This document shows positions 46,118-57,501 of a stretch of DNA of 64,000 nt, one piece after another. Source of the stretch: Massospora cicadina. Its lineage: Eukaryota; Entomophthoromycota; Entomophthoromycetes; Entomophthorales; Entomophthoraceae. The translations under genes and the position numbers were made by a program. The stretch lies in NCBI GenBank assembly GCA_022478985.1, contig JAKSZP010012149.1, positions 38,867 through 102,866 on the forward strand, read 5' to 3'. The notes under the pieces are model-generated. The model saw nothing but the letters and a program-made list of their open reading frames with translations, searched no databases and was not told the DNA's origin. Numbering within the stretch: position 1 is the stretch's first letter; each line of letters starts with the position of its first letter.

Positions 46118-46878
46118 CACATCTCTTCCACTTTAAACTCAATAGCACAATAAGAATTGTGTAGCTATCTGAATGTATTCCAAAGTGAACTGTAAGATAC
46201 TGGTTTTTATAAATTATATTCAGGGGATTTGTAGAAGAAAATTTTTAGTCCTAAATATTCCATTGACGCTCAATAGGAATGGCATCCATCACGATGAATT
46301 TAGCCCTTAGGAGTCATCTAAAACGATGATTAACTCATCCATCTAGTCAGAATTCGCTGCTGACCATGTCACGACCACTTTTATGGTATATCTGAAGATT
46401 GTGTTACACGCCTTTACTCAACTCCAGTGGTTTTCACAAGTTAAGCTAGCAACCTCCTTAGGTAATATGACCTTTTAAACATTAACAGAAGGCTGCGCTG
46501 CCTTCTAGGCTAACCCGCAAGTTGCTACCAACAAAAGAGTCTTCAACGCTAAGCAACTAATGATAAATCTTTATCAACAGGTGACAAACCCTTATCAATT
46601 CATCCTAAGATAATTTAATTATCAATTGTTAGCTTAAAATTTGAATCACTTGTATCCATTGTTGAGGATCCTCCCTGATGTAACATTTGTAATTTGGCGG
46701 AATAGAATACAGCAAACAGAAACCAATTCAAAAAGGAATAAAACTAACATTATTTAACATATTATTGATAACATCCAACATCAGTTATGGATATTTATAA
46801 TAAAATGCTCTCAGTGGATAGCAGATGATACTTATAATCTATTAAGCTGGATGATGTGAGCATTTTAAAATTTTAACA
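46118..46878 (-). repeat. 5' LTR of element C, piece 2
   Basis: Resumes the LTR with CAATAGCACAATAAG and GTGTAGCTATCTGAATGTAT, matching 33150-33889, and ends TTTTAACA at 46878. Confidence 0.85.
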
Positions 46879-48245
46879 GACGGTTATGGGTAGCGTTGAT
46901 CCAAGATTTAAGTAAGTACTGCTCCTTTGGGCGTCACAATCAATCTCACCCCTCAAATGCCCAAGCCTGTAGTGTCACGGCAATAGGAACAAAATCTGCC
47001 CTTTGGACAAAATAGCCCGCAAGGTGCTCAGAGTGTTGGCGGAACTCAATTTGCAAGATTGCTTAAATGGAACTACTGAGGCCTCTGAAGATCAGTGATC
47101 ACTTGCACTAATAGATGCCTTGCAATGAAAGCTAAAACTTGGGTCACACCCTACTATACCAGAACACTCTCTAGGGGAGGCACCTCCCTCAATTTTCACA
47201 ATTGTTTCCTTTATGGTTCCACAAAGCATTTTGTCCTCAAAACCTGTTCAATTTATTCAAACGGCGAGGCTTAGCCGCAAATTTAGATGGCCACATCAAG
47301 TCTTTCCAACAACTAGCTGATTCCCTCACCTCCCATAAGACAGTGTCATTACTGCTTTTTGGAACACCCTTAACCAAATAACGGGCTCTCAATTGCATGG
47401 TACAAAGGACCTCAAATCTTTGAGGGAGCGTATAACTGGCTCAGTGATCAAGACCTTCTCCAGAATTAGAGTAACCAAGAAATTGACCCCATATAAACCA
47501 TACAATAACATCACTATACCAAATCAATCCCACTCACACCCAAGGATGTAGTGCTTGTTTTGTCTAAAAAAGAGTAGAATATGGACAGAGATACAGATTT
47601 GGAACAAGATCAAGTAACTGATGGTGTATATGATTCAAATACAGCGATAGAGAATCACTAAAAAATATCCACACATGTACTGGAAGTGCTCATTCTGCTC
47701 CATACATCACCACAATGCCTTATGATAGTGGGATATTGAGTTTCCCTCGCCTCCTGTGACTATAGTACCTTTCCCTGAAATCATATACTGCTGCCAACCT
47801 CTTCCCCAATCAAGTGAATTTTTTAAAATAACAAAGAATAATTCTGGAAATTTGGTGGTATACATCAAGCCCATCTAGACCAAGGTTTATGGACCTCATG
47901 GGTGAGGAAGCAAACATATCTACAGGAACAGAATTTATTCATGTGGATGCAGAGTCCCCAGCACTGTTCCTTTACCAACTCAAGACAAGGGAACAAAAAA
48001 AGAAGACAATTTTAATAATCTGATAATTGAAGATTTCAGTAACATATGTCCATTAATGGATTCATAAGAATCCACGTTGGCCTTATTATTATACTCTCAT
48101 TCAGCAGAGATGCCCTCCCAAACTCTCAACAGATATCAGGATTATTCCAAACTAGCCAAGAATGTAATACCGCCACTGGAGAGTGCACCATAAACTGCTT
48201 TAATAAATTTGATTGTGTTTATTTCTTTTTTTCCATGGACATCAC
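46879..48245 (+). other. unassigned, partly coding-like region
   Basis: Plus-strand frames look protein-like without a full ORF. 47250-47385 reads RGLAANLDGHIKSFQQLADS, then HKTVSLLLFGTPLTK. In another frame 47380-47530 reads LHGTKDLKSLRERITGSVIK, then IRVTKKLTPYKPYNNIT. Near 47680 there is WKCSFCSIHHH, a possible zinc-binding patch. Gag of another LTR element or a decayed host exon are both possible. I cannot name a family. Confidence 0.3.
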
Positions 48246-48855
48246 TGTTGGGATTACTACCCAAAGTTGAGAATCTGGATTTGTTGTCCAAAGGGAATTG
48301 AGCTCAATCTGACAAAATAGTTCAAACATTTAATGAGGATAATCTCCAACAAAAATCACAGCCTTCCGACACTAAGATCAACCCCAACTTATGCAGTTGA
48401 CTATTACTCCATCAACGCTTCCTAATCTTGGGGTTCAAACCCAATTCATGCGGCAATTAAATCCTATCTGACTGAGATGACCAACCTGCTGCAGAATTCT
48501 CAATTGGTAACAAGTATAGATCTTAGCTTGGTATGCTTGGAGATTTACCAAAAAAAACTCCGCGATCTCCCATATAAACTTGATTTTAAGCAATTAAAGA
48601 CTACTATCTTTTGGGTTGGGACCATCTAGTACTAAAAAAAAGACTACTATCTTTTTGCCATAAACATTTTTGCCTACCTCTAAAATCATTTAGGGAGAAA
48701 AGTATATTTAGGATTTACTACCTGAGGTATAGTATCCTGAGTGAAGACTTTTTGGCCATGGAAAGTGAAACTTATAATTCAACACACAGGATCTTCAGGT
48801 CTCCTGCCTTCAAAACATCAAGGGATACGTGATATCAACCCCCATGGTCCTGACA
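48246..48855 (+). repeat. LTR 1 of the D/E array (610 bp)
   Basis: Starts TGTTGGGA and ends TCCTGACA. Aligns to 57502-58022 and 60597-61116, for example CAATTGGTAACAAGTATAGA with TTGGTAAATGAGTATAAATT. It is longer than the others partly because of a 43-bp duplication (AGACTACTATCTTTT at 48598 and 48641). Confidence 0.8.
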
Positions 48856-48859
48856 AATC

Positions 48860-48876
48860 TGATGCTCACTGCCAGG
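48860..48876 (+). other. primer-binding site, element D
   Basis: TGATGCTCACTGCCAGG, four bases after the LTR. Matches the motif of element B (TGGTGCTCACTACAGGG) at 13 of 17 bases, on the strand expected for a plus-strand element. Confidence 0.6.
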
Positions 48877-50970
48877 TTTGCCCCAAGTTCACGGTGAAAA
48901 AAATAAAATAAATGAACAATGAACAATAACTATTTGGCTTTGGAAAATGCCACGGATTGTGAAGCTGCCCAGCTCAGTGAGTGGGCAATCTATATGCACT
49001 TAGGAGATATATTAGCGACCTATGACATTCTATTTCCCCCATCATCAAAGGTGACCCTCCACAGCTCTTTCCTCAGAGCAATATCACTTGAACTTATCAG
49101 ACTTCGCCAAAGCCCTCCAGCTCCTCTTGTCTGAGGCCTTTGTCCCCAGAGGCCAAGATAATAGATGAAAGGCTCTTGTGGTACTGGTTCCTATGATGAT
49201 ATTGGCCCAAAGTTCTTCGCTTAATGTAGATCAGGTTGGAGCTGGACGTATGGAACGCAATTTGAGTCAATTTGTACATCCACCTTGTACCATATACTCC
49301 AAGTAGCTGGATTCTATCATTATGAACTACCCCACCATTTGCAGTTATTGGAGACAATACATTCGCAACTCCTTTAATTCTACTAATCTGCCTCCCAGTT
49401 TGTCAGCGAAAAACAAAACGCTATATTGGAAAATTGGCAGCTTGACAATAAGATACAAGTCGTGTTAACTCATCTGGATTAAGAGATCATGAGTTTCGTT
49501 TGAATGGGACTTTATTAATAGTTTTAGTCAAATTGAGGTAATCTTTTTATAATCAGGTCAGAAAACATACCCTTGAGTTACAAACTGAAGTTGGTAATTA
49601 TATGACCACTGTAGACAAACACCTCTAGTTGCTGGAAGAAAATGATCTATGAAGTACGTGATAGTCAGAATATCCTCCTTTCTTCAGTGCCATAAGAAGT
49701 GCCTGGCGATCATGGACCCCCTGGTCATGACGGACATGATGATGGATGGGGAACCCTGGACCCCCTGTTCGTGACAAACATGATGGTGGTCAGGGACCCC
49801 CTGACCTCCTGGTCCTAGTGTTGACTCAGGAATCCCTGACAAACGCCTCCAGGCGTGAATTTAGCAAGTTTGAAATCTTGATGTCTAATTAGGACGCTTC
49901 ACACAAGAAGTCCAAATCACTCAGGATGGATTTCCTATCTCCCCTGAAATTTCCTTAACCGCTCATCATGAACGCCTCAGGAACCTGGCAGCCCTACCTG
50001 CTGTGATATGTAGTTTGAGCAAAGAGTGCTCGCCACTGATTAACATCAACTCAAACTCTGAGATGCCACTACTGAGTTAAAGAACGAAATGTGGCAGTTA
50101 AACCAGCTCATCGCCAATAATTAAGCTCTTCATGCCACCCATGATTAAGTAGATTTAGTAATTGAAGTTATTAATGACCTATGAATTCAAGTGGATGCAC
50201 CTCATCCTCAAGAATATTCCCAAGATACTGCTTCTTTGTTAGGTGAAAGTGTGGCCCCAGTGTTGATCCACGTCATGTGGCTTCCAACCCCCCAAGTGGT
50301 ACGTTTGAACCCTAGTTAAGAGAAAAATAAGTCCCCAGAGAAGAAAGCATCTTCTCTTTATTATAATGCTACAAAAGCGCTATGGAAGAAGTTACCAACA
50401 ACCAATGGCTCAAACGCCTGGCGAACTATCTTAGTTGCATAGCTCAATACATTATGGTTCCTCATCTAAAGCATTACCATACATGGAATGAAGCCAAGAC
50501 CTATTTGCTTTAGGAAATTTATGAGTAATCTAACCTTATCCAACCAAAAACAAACCTTTATAAGAATAAGCCTTATTTGAGGAGAGACCAGCAATGAGTT
50601 CATGCATCATTTTTTTCCTTGAGGCTCGAACGTTGGTTGCAGTAAATTGCTTTACGTTAGATGATGCTATCACTTCTTCGTTTTCAGCATTTAAAAATAT
50701 TCCTAATATTCTAGTCTATCTTAAGGCGGTGAAGTCTAACTTGACGTCCCTTCTCCATATCAAAGAAGCCATCCTGGAGATCCCTGCCAAAATACACAAA
50801 CCTAATGGGCCACCTCTGTTTAACAATAATAAGCCCTGGTCCCAAGCGTTAGAAGTTGCACATTCCAATTCAACTACACCTGAAATATTCTGAACTTTCT
50901 GCAAGGAACCCAACCATAATGCACCCTTTTGTCGCAGTTTCCAGAATAAGATGTCAAAAGACCAATCAGT
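48877..50970 (+). pseudogene. gag, element D
   Basis: The leader (48877-49560) holds one 71-codon frame (48919-49134) without known motifs. Gag-like text follows in changing frames (49900-50560), then 50594-50893 with LKAVKSNLTSLLHIKEAILE. The nucleocapsid knuckle at about 50888-50930 reads stop-T-F-C-K-E-P-N-H-N-A-P-F-C: a CX2CX4HX4C whose first Cys codon is now TGA. A short Gly/Pro-rich repeat lies at 49707-49830. Confidence 0.6.
49707..49830 (+). repeat. imperfect GGACCCCCTG-containing tandem repeats
   Basis: The block GGACCCCCTG recurs at 49714, 49758 and 49794, that is periods of 44 and 36 bp, with ACATGATG between. One frame gives GPPGHDGHDDG, then GPPVRDKHDGG, then GPPD, so it may once have encoded a low-complexity linker in gag. 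Confidence 0.55.
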
Positions 50971-51539
50971 ATAGGGTAAGAGGCTCCCTATGCTGACAAC
51001 ACTCAAATGCCTCAAGACCCTTTTCTAGCTCTAGCTCTATTCTAAGTACCACGGGATGTTTTATAGTAGCTGCCCAAGAAGAATTCAATGTACATCGTTC
51101 TATTCAAGGAAAGAAAGATCTTCAGCTTTTTTATTTTATATTGGAAAGTTAACCCAATAGATTTTGGAGGTCAGCTCTACAGAGAGCCAAGCACTGGCTG
51201 ATAAAACCTTCAAAAGTATCGAACAGCCTTGAGCTTGGCTGCGGCTAAGTCCCTCGCTTGAATCACTGAAAATCCCTAATGACATTCTACCAGCTGTTAA
51301 TTACCATTTTAGATCTTGGTGGTTTGCTGAAGGCAGTCGTTCACAAGGTTGAAGTCTTAAGATAATCAATACTAGCTCCCCTGTTAACGTTATATCTTCC
51401 TGACTTATCCAGAAGATATAAATGGTTCCAGACTTAATTGCGAAGCTGAGTATGGGATGGCTGGTAATCAGTCAACTAAGGCTATTGGAAAGTATTCTGC
51501 TTTGCCCCTCCAATTTAGGAAACTTCTAAATACTGCCCC

Positions 51540-52055
51540 ATTATCGCTTTAAAAATGATAATTATGATTTGCTTTACTGTAGTCCAACTGATGTGGGAGT
51601 TTAACTGAATTATCAACCATAAAAAATACCTTTTACTATTAGGGTATTAAGTCCAGTTAATATTTAAACTCCCAGTTAAAAGTAAAGAAGCCCTGAAAAA
51701 CAAACATGACTCCTAATATCATCCATACTCCATTTGTAAAGTTGAATATCAAGTCTTTGGAGGAAAAACTAAGTTACCCCATGAGGTTGTGGATGACAAA
51801 ATTTGAAAACATTTTGATGCCCCTCATCCAATTACAATGCCCGTTCTTTTCATATGTGATTGTGGTTAAAGAGTAAGGATTTTCACTCTTCCTAATCAAG
51901 TTTTGGAGCTAAGTGGACACCCAAACCCTTCAATCAAAAAAGCTTCGACCTGTCCGGGGATTTTGGATCCTGCTTATGGGAAATCTATATTTATCTTACT
52001 AGGCAATCTAATGGATCATAATCTAAGTCCCTTGGTATAACCCTATTTCCTACAT
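51540..52055 (+). pseudogene. protease end and dUTPase-like domain, element D
   Basis: NDNYDLLYCSPTDVGV at about 51555-51600 corresponds to the protease C-terminal block of A, B and C. At 51876-52040 one frame reads VRIFTLPNQVLEL, then CPGILDPAYGKSIFILLGNL. The latter fits dUTPase motif 3 very well (G-V-I-D-x-x-Y-x-G-x-I-x-V-x-L-x-N), with Asp and Tyr kept, and resembles element A (ILDLPY, ITILLGNL). This is the clearest motif 3 among the four copies. Stops before and after make it inactive. Confidence 0.6.
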
Positions 52056-52309
52056 AAAACTATGTCCCATTGAAAATATTGCCAACTTGAGATGTTTTGG
52101 CTCTTTACAAGATTTAGGATTTGATCCCCTAACCATCATAGCTATAATTAAAGGTATAAATGGAGACAATCTCACCCCCAATGAACGCCAGAACGTCAAT
52201 GAACTCCTTGAGGAGTATTGTGATAATTTTCATATGTACAAGTGATTATGGAAAAATGTCTAGGGTAATTTACCAAAGTGAGACTGAGGCTCACCCTCCA
52301 TTCAAATCT

Positions 52310-52616
52310 CGGCCATAGAAAAAACTAAAGTCAGGGAAGCCCCAGTGGCCCTAGAGTTACAGTAACTATTGGAAGCTGGGTTACTCATGCATTTAAAAGC
52401 CTCTGGGCCTCCCCACTCCTATTTATTCTGAAAAAGGATGTGACTACTGTGTGGTCATGGATTATTGCCATCTCAATTCAATAAAAAGAAAAGATAGCTA
52501 TCCATTGCTGCATATAGATGATTTCTTAAACTTAATGTTGGGTTCCCACTATTTTGGTTATGAATCTCGCTTGTGGGTACTGGAAATTCAATTTGTTGCT
52601 GGAAGAATGTAAAAAT
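52310..52616 (+). pseudogene. reverse transcriptase of D, part 1
   Basis: Reads VREAPVALELQ, LLEAGLLMHLKASGPPHSYL, then VVMDYCHLNSIKRKDSYPLL, HIDDFLNLMLGSHYFG and a final stretch ending EECKN. The frame stops exactly where element G begins. Element E has the same stretch uninterrupted (58140-58420), which shows the insertion point. Confidence 0.85.
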
Positions 52617-53949
52617 TGTGAAGTTATGAGGATCACACACTTGATGATTAGATTCATGCATGCTTAGTCAGAGCAAAAGTTTTCTAAAATTGATCCTCAT
52701 TTTTGCCAGTGGCTTATGGTATTCAGACCGTTCATAAACTCACTAGGCTTATTAAAATAGCTTTGACTATTCTGGTAGATTTTGAGCTGAATTTTCCTTT
52801 ATAGTTGGGGAATTTTCCAAGGTAGGGTTAATTACAAGATGGAGATTTGGTACTTCCATCTTGTTGACACTTCTCCAAAGAAAAGATTATAATAAGAAAA
52901 CTAGGAAAGAGATAAAAAAATATTTTTATTAAGAGGATATTTATTTGATAATTAGTCATTAGGCCAGGAGCTGGTATTTATAAATATAGGGCATCTCTAG
53001 GCCACATTCGAGCACAAAATTTCAATAGATACTTTACCAACTCAGTTCATCCCTTGAACTGATATGACTGAGACATATTGCTAGGTTTATTTGTGGCAAA
53101 ATACTCTCAAAATTGAAAGGTTTTCATGGACAAAAATCACAATAAAAACATGCAAAATTGATATAAGATCTTCTTAATTTGAGCTTCGTCATACTGCTGA
53201 TGAAATACATCTTCTGTGAAATTTCTGCATCAATTAAAGTATATAACGTACCCCTAATTGGGACGTCAGCAGGCCTTTCTCTCAATAGCACTAGGTACCC
53301 ATTTTAGGCAGTTCATGTGCAAGTGCTATCATGCAAATTATGCAGATTGACATACAAATTTTGCCCTAGGAGGGAAATTGATTATGTTATAACGTCTATC
53401 TGTTCATGGGACTTTTAAACGTTAACTTTGTGTTGATCCCAAATGGTTTCTAATGTGGAATGTTTGATACTGTTTTTGATATTCAGGACCAATTGCCAAG
53501 TTTTAAGTGAAATGATAATTGGCCATAATGCGCGAGTGGATTCAGCCTAAGCTTTTGATTAAGTAATTGATCAAGTTGACATTGGGATAATTGGGCTGAG
53601 CCATGTAGGCTTAATGTGAGAACTAAAGTATTAGCTTGAGCATTGTGAGGATAATTGGCCCGATCTGATGGTTGTCAAAGGGTTTATTTCAGGTAAACCA
53701 CCAGAATCTGACATTTCCCCTCACTTGACTCAAACATAAGCCTTAAGATTTCCAATTACCCTTCGTTAATCCTCAACATTAGTTATCTTCAGCCAAGTGC
53801 CCAGCAAGACTGGAGTTGGATCTTCTATTTGGTAGCTTTGGCCCAAACGCCCGATGAGTCTGGTGTTGGATCCTCTCCCCATCCTCAATTAATTATTATA
53901 CTAATTTCGTTAATATGCGAGGAATATCACTTGGTTAAAAATCTAACAT
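52617..53949 (-). repeat. 3' LTR, element G (1333 bp)
   Basis: Left edge TGTGAAGTT, right edge ATCTAACA. Aligns to 54209-55298 with long near-identical blocks, e.g. GGTACTTCCATCTTGTTGAC at 52849 and 54435. The last 230 bp have no partner in the other copy. Confidence 0.88.
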
Positions 53950-54208
53950 ACCCCCCAACTTAATCAGATGATATTCCTCAAGAGTGACTCCACCATTTTC
54001 AGTGGGCCAAAACATCATCAACGTGATGGTTGGGAGGTTATTGACTCTTCCACCCATCTCCAAGAGGTGTTTAAAACTGAACATTGGGGCTGAGGTTCCG
54101 CTGGCGGCATCCTGCTTAAACACAGATCCAGGCTTTTAACACCTCCTATCTAAACCTCAAGTTAATCAAGTAAAACACTAACAGAGCCTCCCTGTAGTGA
54201 GCACCAGT
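53950..54208 (-). pseudogene. internal remnant of element G with PPT and PBS
   Basis: The minus strand starts with PBS TGGTGCTCACTACAGGG (54190-54206), passes a 62-codon frame that runs on into the LTR (53935-54123, with FSFKHLLEMGGRVNNLPTIT and EEYHLIKLGG), and ends in the tract AAGTTGGGGGGTA (53950-53962) against the LTR start TGTTAGAT. The frame may be the last bit of pol or a short leader peptide. Confidence 0.7.
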
Positions 54209-55298
54209 TGTGAAGTTCTGTGGATTGCCTGCTTGATAATTAGATTCCTGCATGCTTAATCGGGACAAAGTTTCTTAAATTGATCATCATTTTTGCCAGT
54301 GGCTTATTGTATTTGACCCTTAAGAAACTCATTAGGCTATTGATATAGCTTTGACTCTTCCGGTCAGTTTTAGAATTTTCGTTTCATAGTTGAGAACTTC
54401 TTCTGAGGCTGGTTTAGTTACAAGCTGGGGATTTGGTACTTCCATCTTGTTGACACTTCTCCAAAGAAAAGATTCTGATAAGAAAACTAGGAAAGAGATA
54501 AATTAAAATACTTTTATTAAGAGGATATTTATTTGAAAATTTAGTCATTGGGCCAGGAGCTGGTATTTATACCTCTAGGGCATCTTCTGATCACATCCAA
54601 CCATAAAATATCAACAGATATTTTACCACCTCAGTTTGGCCCTTAAACTGATACAACTGAGACCTATTGCTAGGTTTATTGGTGGCAAAATACTCTCAAA
54701 ATTGGAGGATTTCAAGGACAAAAATCGCAATAAAAACATGCAAAATTGTCTTAAGATCTTGATTTGAGCTTTGTCATACTGCTGATGAAATACATCTTCT
54801 GTGAAATTTCTGCATTAATTGAAGTAGAATACGTACCCCTAATTGGGACGTCAGCAGGCCTTTCTCTCAATAGCGCTAGGTATATCCTTTTCAGGCAGAC
54901 CATGTGCAAGTGCTATTATGCCAATTTACGCAGGTTGACATAAATATTGCCCTAGAGAGGGAAATCGATTACATTATAACGTCTATATGTTCATGAGACT
55001 TTCAAACGTTAACTTTGGGTTGATCCCAAATGTTTGCTAATGTGGAATGTTTCTTATTGTTGCTGATATTCAGGAACAATTGATAAATTTTAAGTGCAGT
55101 AATAATCAGCCATAATGTGAGAGTGGGATCAGCCCAAGCTTTTGATAAAGTAATTGATCAAGTTGACATTGGGATAATTGGGCTGAGCCATGTAGGCCTA
55201 ATGTGAGAACTAAAGTATTAGCTTGAACATTGTGAGGATAATTGGACTGATCTGATGGTTGTTGAAGGATTTATTTTTGGGTCAACCACCAGAATATG
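54209..55298 (-). repeat. 5' LTR, element G, truncated
   Basis: Left edge TGTGAAGTT follows the PBS. Similarity to the partner LTR stops at CCACCAGAATATGA (about 55298), where D reverse transcriptase resumes. About 230 bp of the outer U3 end are missing, so no target-site duplication can be expected. Confidence 0.85.
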
Positions 55299-55690
55299 AG
55301 AAAACACCCTCATTTTAAAGTGAAAGACTATTCAAGCCCACCCAAATGCTGCAGGGGTATTTAACGTTCCTGCTACCTTCCAACGCGCCATGGACAGACT
55401 TTTACGTGATTTGTAACATTCTTGTGTGATAGCTTATCTTGATGGTAATTCTTTGTTCTTTTTGTGAACCTTTAGCAAGCACATAGATCATCTTTGGTAT
55501 GTTTTCCAGCGGTTATGGCAAGTCTTGTTAAAACTAAAGCAGTTAAGTTGCTCTTATTTCAAAAAGAAATGTACTTTTGGGCCATAAACTAGGTAAAGCC
55601 GGGTTACCCCAAAAGGATAATAAGGGTATGTCCATTTCAAAATGTCCCCACTAAATCTCTATGAAACATACAGATTTTTTAAGGATGGTG
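55299..55690 (+). pseudogene. reverse transcriptase of D, part 2
   Basis: Resumes with GVFNVPATFQRAMDRLLRDL, CVIAYLDGNSLFFL and TFSKHIDHLWYVFQRLWQVL. The YLDD box reads YLDG, so the second Asp is lost. The connection region follows (SYFKKKCTF, then R-V-T-P-K-G). Confidence 0.8.
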
Positions 55691-55779
55691 TGATATTATC
55701 GTCAGTTTATTCACCATTTTTCCAACACCTCTAAGCCTTTAGTTAATATTGAAGTATGGTATAGCCTGGAAATGGAAAG

Positions 55780-56260
55780 AAGAGTAACATCAGGCCTTTG
55801 ACCTATTATGCTCAGCTCTCCCATTCACTAGCACGTACACATCCCAATCTGAAAAACTCATCTACTTTTTACTGATGCTAGCGATATAGCTATTGGAGCT
55901 ATATTATCTCAGCACAATGACAACTTAGATTGACCATCCCATCGCTTACTATAGCCAGACCTTAACCAGAGCCAAATGCAACTATAGCATTATGTGAGGA
56001 TGCTTAACAGTCCATTGACTATTAAGAATTTTAACCCTACTTATACGGGACTCATTTTACTTTAATCACTAATAATGCTTCCTTGTGATGGCTTAACAAA
56101 TAAAGGATCATTATGGGAGGTTAGGTCAATGGGCGTTAAACTTCAAAATTACGATTTTCCGTTATCTATTGACCAGGGCCCATCCATCAAAATGCGGATT
56201 GCTTATCCAGACTCCCCATACTAACCCTAACTGAACCTGAGGAGGATTGACTTTACAACC
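55780..56260 (+). pseudogene. RNase H, element D
   Basis: LFTDASDIAIGAILSQHNDN at about 55865 keeps the first catalytic Asp. Then come SQTL and AKCNYSI across a frame shift, an ALKWL-like remnant, and ITIFRYLLTRAHPSKCGLL. Stops throughout. Confidence 0.7.
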
Positions 56261-56379
56261 TCTTAACCCAATCTCGATATGAAAAACTAATATATAACCC
56301 TTCAAAAAGAATTAACAAAAATTGGCAAACCTCCAAGATAAAAACAGTAAACTGTACAAACTTATATATCAATAATAGT

Positions 56380-57430
56380 TGCCCTATATATGACCCTCAG
56401 CCTGGACTGACATCATATTGGAGGTACATCTGCAAGTCAGACGCGTGGAATTTGGAAAACTTACCAGTGGCTCAAGGCTCAATGCTACTGGTAAAAATGC
56501 TTGTTTTAAACCAAAATTTATCAAAATCCTTCCTGGTATGTTAAAGTCAAGCCAAACCTAGATCCAATCTTAGCTTCCCTTAGCTCAACCCTGTGAACCC
56601 TTCCATTATATTAGTATTAATATTGTGGGATCCTCCCTCGAGCCTCTAATGGCCATTGGTTCCACCTCCTAGCAGTGGATCATTGAACTAAGTGGATCAA
56701 AGCTGTATCTCTATCCTCTGCTTTGGAAAAACCTCCCACCACATTTATATATATAATCAGATTATCACCCAGCATGGGTGCCTTGACATAACTCTCTTCA
56801 ATAACGGGCAAAATTTTCAATCATCACTGGTAAATGATTTAGATGAACTGATGGGATCCACTCAGGTTTTTTTCACTACCTACCATCCTGCAACCAATGG
56901 AATGGTAGAGCGGGTAAATGGTACTCTAACTGTAACTCTTTGGAAAATGGCTATAACTGACCACCTTCATTGGCCCCAATATTTGCTTAGTGCAATACTG
57001 GCCTAAAAATAAGTTATCATTGGCTATCCAAGATGTCGCCCTTCCAAGACTTGTATGGAAAGCCCCAGATACCTTCTAAAGTGCAAGCTAAGTTAGATCA
57101 AGATGCTCCTAAAACCCCGGAAGTTGCCATGCAAAGCATCGCCAATAAGCTTATCTGGCTTCAGGATCTGGCTTCTGAGAACTTATTAACTACCACTAAT
57201 AGAGAAACTAATCATTTCAACGGCAAGCATGAACATCTGCACATCTTCCACCGGGAGACCTAGTCTTTTTCTACCACCATGAGCCTGGAGGTTGTTATAA
57301 CAAATTGGGAAACAATTGGTTGTGGCCCTACAAAGTTATTTTAAAATGAGATAATGAACACTCAATTGTGGAGGTTGCTCAGGGCACTATGGTAAATTGA
57401 GTACAAATTTATTCTTCTGGATGTTTCCCA
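56380..57430 (+). pseudogene. integrase, element D
   Basis: The core contains LLAVDH-stop-TKWIKAVSLSS (catalytic Asp), QIITQHGCLDITLFNNGQNF (second Asp reads Asn) and TTYHPATNGMVERVNGTL (catalytic Glu kept), within open frame 56692-57006. 57033-57263 continues with MSPFQDLYGKPQIPS and a C-terminal part (SIANKLIWLQDLASENLL). No chromodomain recognised. Ends before a short tract CTAGAAGGGG at 57447. Confidence 0.8.
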
Positions 57431-57501
57431 CCCCCTGCCCCAAGTTCTAGAAGGGGCTATATCAAAAAACCTTCCCAAATCCAAGATTTGCACTTGCCAG
57501 A

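Larger units (their letters stand above)
32819..46878 (-). mobile_element. Ty3/Gypsy element C, degenerate, 5' LTR split by LINE 2
   Basis: 3' LTR at 32819-33889, internal region 33890-39772, 5' LTR as two pieces (39773-40092 and 46118-46878) around a 6-kb LINE. Domain content and order equal element B: gag, protease, dUTPase-like, RT, RNase H, integrase. Decay is heavier, with few open frames above 60 codons. No clear flanking duplication was found. Confidence 0.85.
52617..55298 (-). mobile_element. element G: internally deleted LTR element in RT of D
   Basis: Two direct repeats of 1.1-1.3 kb enclose only about 260 bp. On the minus strand the order is 5' LTR (truncated), PBS, a short internal remnant, PPT, 3' LTR. 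Nearly all of gag-pol is missing, so it is a deletion derivative or a non-autonomous (TRIM/LARD-like) element. It sits inside the RT of D at a clean junction. Confidence 0.85.

Noticed and set aside
46118..46878. Independent solo LTR
   Set aside because: It continues the LTR that stops at 40092, in the same orientation and with the missing two thirds, so it is the other half of a split LTR.
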